Source: JBGOUJ01 sp041477005
GTDB taxonomy: Bacteria; Acidobacteriota; Terriglobia; Bryobacterales; JACQDG01
NCBI GenBank assembly: GCA_041477005.1
Contig: JBGOUJ010000430.1
Location: forward strand, 1 to 6,774
Direction: 5' to 3'
DNA length: 6,774 bases
The position numbers and the translations under genes were made by a program. The notes under the pieces are model-generated. The model was not told the origin of the DNA. It saw only the letters and a program-made list of their open reading frames with translations, and searched no databases. Position 1 is the stretch's first letter, and each line of letters begins with the position of its first letter. Positions 5,238 through 6,774 of this stretch are shown piece by piece.

Positions 5238-6044
5238 TCATCCCCGCTGCACAAACCGCGGCATCGTTCGGTAAAAGTTCGGCGCCTGCCCCGTCCCCAC
5301 CGCCGCTCCGGTTACCATCACCGTCGCCGGCATCACCCACGCCTGGCCCAGTGCCAGCGCCGAGCTGTTCTGCCGCGTCCCCTGTCCGCTCGCCGTTCCT
5401 ACGTAAACGCTCCAACCCGTCACCGGATAGAGCGTCGCCGGCGTCGGGGGCGGCGTCACCCGCAGCGCCTGGCTGGCCTGGACTTCCAGCGCCACCTCGT
5501 CGCTCGCCGCCCCTTCCGCCACCCCATCCGCCCCCACCCAGCTCATCTGCACGTAAAACGTCGTGTCCGCCAGCGTCCCGCTCACCGAGTCCACTACCGG
5601 CCGGCTCGGTTTCGGAACCGGCTGCATCACGAGACCGATCCCGGTCTGATAAAGCAGGTTCGAAGCCCACCGCGCCAGCTCCTTGTACTCGTTCCACTTC
5701 GGCTGGTATTTGTCGTTCAGCTTGCGGTTGTACGCATCCCGATAGGTGATGGCCAGCGTCTGAAACGTGTGCCACATTTTCAGGGGCGGTGTGATGACGA
5801 CCGTGCTCATGTCGAACCGGCTGAGATTCACCTCTGCTCCGGTCGAGGTCCACGACGGCCCGAACCAGTAGATATTTCCAGGACGCAAGGCGGCGGCCCC
5901 TAGCTCCGCCCCCAACTCGCTCTGGGCCAGCAGCAGCTTTGACTCCAGATCGATCCCCTCGGCGCCGGCCACCTCCACCAGGTTCGCCTCGTAGGCGATC
6001 AAGTCCTGCACCCCCGATATCGAGCCATCGGTAAACAGCGACAT
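5238..6044 (-). CDS. Putative head-tail adaptor/connector with C-terminal beta-sandwich, 268 aa
   Basis: Residues 1-50 are helical (TDGSISGVQDLIAYEANLVE, AEGIDLESKLLLAQSELG), the kind of N-terminus seen in connector proteins that dock under the portal. A mid-part follows with NIYWFGPSW and MSTVVITPPLKMWH, then a long helical region rich in aromatic and charged residues (ITYRDAYNRKLNDKYQPKWNEYKEL, about 99-123; ARWASNLLYQTGIGLV, 124-139). After a Pro-rich linker (QPVPKPSRP, 141-149) the rest is beta-rich, with FYVQMSWVGADGVAEGAASDEV (163-184) and TGWSVYVGTASG (209-220), a pattern close to fibronectin type III/Ig-like domains found on phage structural proteins. The role in joining head and tail is inferred from position between the capsid side and the terminator/tube genes. 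The ATG is three bases after the previous stop and has an AAGGA ribosome site. It could instead be a decoration or neck protein. Confidence 0.7.
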   Translation of the reverse strand: MSLFTDGSISGVQDLIAYEANLVEVAGAEGIDLESKLLLAQSELGAELGAAALRPGNIYWFGPSWTSTGAEVNLSRFDMSTVVITPPLKMWHTFQTLAITYRDAYNRKLNDKYQPKWNEYKELARWASNLLYQTGIGLVMQPVPKPSRPVVDSVSGTLADTTFYVQMSWVGADGVAEGAASDEVALEVQASQALRVTPPPTPATLYPVTGWSVYVGTASGQGTRQNSSALALGQAWVMPATVMVTGAAVGTGQAPNFYRTMPRFVQRG

Positions 6045-6047
6045 GTG

Positions 6048-6377
6048 TTATTCCTTGGAACTCCCGCGTCCGCCCTTTTGCAGCGCCCGCAGATCCGTTT
6101 CCGACAAGACCGTAAACTGGATCTTCGCCGCCAGCCGCTTCTGGTCCTCGCGCTTCTTCTCCTCGGCCATTGTTTGGCGAAGCGCGTCGGCTTCTTCCTT
6201 TGGCGCGATCTCCGCCACTCCGTCCGCCACCAACTTGGCCGCCACGGCCCGCGCCACTTCGGCCAGCCGCCCGGCCACCCCTCCGTCCGCCGTCGCCAGG
6301 CTCCTCACCACGACGAAGTCCTCAACCAGCGCCTTCTCGATCTCCCGTAACTTCCGGTAGTACGCTCTCAAGTCCAT
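6048..6377 (-). CDS. Small charged, helical protein of the head region, 109 aa
   Basis: I do not recognise a family. The start chosen is the ATG at 6377 (MDLRAYYRKLREIEKALVED) because GGAG lies about 11 bases upstream. An ATG 15 codons earlier (6422) would run the N-terminus through the heptamer repeats and encode an unlikely leader. The protein is almost wholly helical: an N-terminal amphipathic helix, a short GG turn (residues 32-33), RLAEVARAVAAKLVADGVAEIA (about 37-58), and a strongly charged stretch with MAEEKKREDQKRLAAK (70-85) that would form a coiled coil, then VLSETDLRALQKGGRGSSKE. It lies between the presumed capsid end and the adaptor gene, three bases before the latter, and is probably co-translated with it. 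A head-completion, scaffold-like or accessory role is possible but unproven. Confidence 0.72.
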   Translation of the reverse strand: MDLRAYYRKLREIEKALVEDFVVVRSLATADGGVAGRLAEVARAVAAKLVADGVAEIAPKEEADALRQTMAEEKKREDQKRLAAKIQFTVLSETDLRALQKGGRGSSKE

Positions 6378-6399
6378 AAAGAATCCGTCTCCACTTACT

Positions 6400-6525
6400 A
6401 ACAGCCAACAGCCATCAGTCATCAGCCAACAGCCGTCAGCGGTCAGCGGTCAGCCAACAGCCGGCGGCCAACAGCCGGCGGCCATCAGCCGTCAGCCACC
6501 AGCTAACAGCCAACAGCCGTCAGCC
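6400..6525. repeat. Run of 18 phased degenerate heptamers
   Basis: Eighteen consecutive seven-base units with no phase break, plus-strand consensus NNCAGCC (minus strand GGCTGNN). Units include AACAGCC (seven times), GTCAGCC, ATCAGCC, GTCAGCG and GGCGGCC. GGCGGCC alternates with AACAGCC at 6456-6483, suggesting a 14-base sub-duplication. The variable first two bases are mostly AA, AT, GT or GG. Further heptamers in the same style occur at 6571-6591 and 6654-6674, so the run is the densest part of a larger repeat field. It ends about 22 bases before the start codon of the 109-aa gene. Confidence 0.85.
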
Positions 6526-6539
6526 AACCGTCTCGCCTC

Positions 6540-6551
6540 GGGCGGTCGCCC
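6540..6551. repeat. Small GC-rich hairpin
   Basis: GGGC and GCCC around a four-base GGTC loop, located just right of the heptamer run. It is the simplest of the three hairpins in the gene-free stretch, and its right side is not followed by clear inverted heptamers. A chance hairpin in GC-rich DNA cannot be excluded. Confidence 0.4.
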
Positions 6552-6584
6552 AAAGCCGGCGACTGTGGCTGCCAGCCACCAGCG

Positions 6585-6645
6585 ATCAGCAGGACCCTCT
6601 CGTGAGGGATTGCTGAAAGCTGACCGCTGAAAGCCTTCCTAACGA
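6585..6645. repeat. Hairpin module, copy 1 (heptamers, hairpin, inverted heptamers)
   Basis: The core CCCTC (6595-6599), TCGT loop and GAGGG (6604-6608) form a perfect five-base stem. It is flanked by an outer pair TCAGCA (6586-6591) and TGCTGA (6611-6616). Inverted heptamers NNGCTGA follow to about 6630, then TTCCTAACGA at 6636-6645. The 6595-6645 part aligns with 6685-6742 near the end of the upstream gene, so the two look like diverged copies of one unit. No U-tract follows on the minus-strand transcript. Confidence 0.6.
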
Positions 6646-6662
6646 AAGTTCCAACCAGCAAC

Positions 6663-6742
6663 CAGCCATCAGCGAGCGGCCAAACTCCTCGCCCGAGGGG
6701 TTGCTGAAAGCTGATGGCTGACTGCTGAGGGCTTTCCTACGA
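6663..6742. repeat. Hairpin module, copy 2, reaching into the upstream gene's stop
   Basis: CAGCCATCAGC (6663-6673) and GCTGATGGCTG (6710-6720) are a perfect 11-base inverted repeat. They enclose an inner CCTCG/CGAGG hairpin (6687-6698). After more inverted heptamers comes TTTCCTACGA (6733-6742), which contains the stop codon of the upstream gene on the minus strand. Copy 1 carries the near-identical TTCCTAACGA. Just after the stop of a presumed highly expressed gene, the hairpin could protect an mRNA 3' end or reduce read-through; that is inference. Confidence 0.6.
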
Positions 6743-6774
6743 GTTGACCTGCACGCCGAAGCTGTTCCGCAGAA
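6737..6774 (-). CDS. C-terminal end of an upstream gene, possibly the major capsid protein (cut by window edge)
   Basis: Only eleven complete codons and the TAG stop (6737-6739) are visible, ending LRNSFGVQVNS. This frame was chosen over the two others because it terminates just before the repeat field and reads like a folded protein's last strand. Its place before a small head-region gene and an adaptor-like gene suggests the major capsid or another head protein. The fragment is too short to confirm any family. Confidence 0.4.
   Translation of the reverse strand, partial: LRNSFGVQVNS

Larger units (their letters stand above)
6378..6736. other. Gene-free stretch filled with heptamer repeats and hairpins
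   Basis: About 360 bases between the upstream gene's stop and the 109-aa gene. No believable coding frame is seen on either strand; the open frames there are made of heptamers shifting through codons. It holds an 18-unit heptamer run next to the 109-aa gene and three GC-rich hairpins, two of them flanked by inverted heptamers. None of the hairpins is followed on the transcript by a U-tract, so no standard intrinsic terminator is called, and no convincing -35/-10 pair was found. It contrasts with the rest of the cluster, where gaps are at most 54 bases. Confidence 0.7.

Noticed and set aside
6048..6422. Longer version of the 109-aa protein starting at 6422
   Set aside because: The extra 15 residues would be encoded by the heptamer repeat region; a GGAG site supports the ATG at 6377.
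6400..6525. CRISPR array
   Set aside because: Seven-base tandem units with no spacers and no long conserved repeat; no cas genes nearby.
6595..6608. Rho-independent terminator
   Set aside because: The hairpin is good but no run of T follows it on either strand at the right place.

Overview
The window is a segment of the structural (morphogenesis) cluster of a tailed phage, most likely an integrated prophage or phage-derived element in a GC-rich bacterium. All eleven recognisable genes lie on the minus strand, so the transcript reads from the right edge to the left. Nothing convincing is coded on the plus strand. The host cannot be fixed from the sequence. High GC and the style of the tail genes would suit an acidobacterium of the Solibacter/Bryobacter type, but this is a weak impression. 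Integrase, terminase, portal, lysis and regulatory genes are not in view, so intact phage, decayed prophage and gene-transfer-agent-like particle cannot be told apart.

In transcription order: the last codons of an upstream gene (6737-6774, by position perhaps the major capsid protein); a 360-base gene-free stretch (6378-6736) packed with heptamer repeats and hairpins; a 109-aa coiled-coil-rich protein; a 268-aa putative head-tail adaptor with a C-terminal beta-sandwich; a 162-aa tail-terminator-like protein with a GTG start; a 390-aa major tail tube protein; a tail assembly chaperone made in two forms through an apparent programmed -1 frameshift (145 aa and 243 aa); a very short 236-aa tape-measure-like protein; a 131-aa protein of unknown role; two tandem paralogous distal-tail (Dit/gpM-like) proteins of 119 and 261 aa, the second carrying a carbohydrate-binding-like module; and the N-terminal 163 residues of a tail-tip hub-like protein that runs off the left edge.

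This order (capsid, adaptor, terminator, tube, chaperone with frameshift, tape measure, distal tail, hub) is the classic long non-contractile (siphovirus) order, also seen in the Rhodobacter gene transfer agent. From the 109-aa gene leftward the genes are tightly packed, with gaps of 3-54 bases or short overlaps, consistent with one polycistronic, translationally coupled unit. The tube protein polymerises around the tape measure with help from the two chaperone forms. The terminator and adaptor join the tube to the head. The Dit-like and hub-like proteins build the tip that meets the host.

The most notable items are the A AAA AAC slippery heptamer at 3093-3099 followed by a stem-loop at 3046-3082, which opens an otherwise startless frame encoding a four-cysteine zinc-ribbon-like domain; the run of 18 perfectly phased heptamers at 6400-6525; and the duplicated hairpin module at 6585-6742 that appears to include a copy of the upstream gene's stop region.
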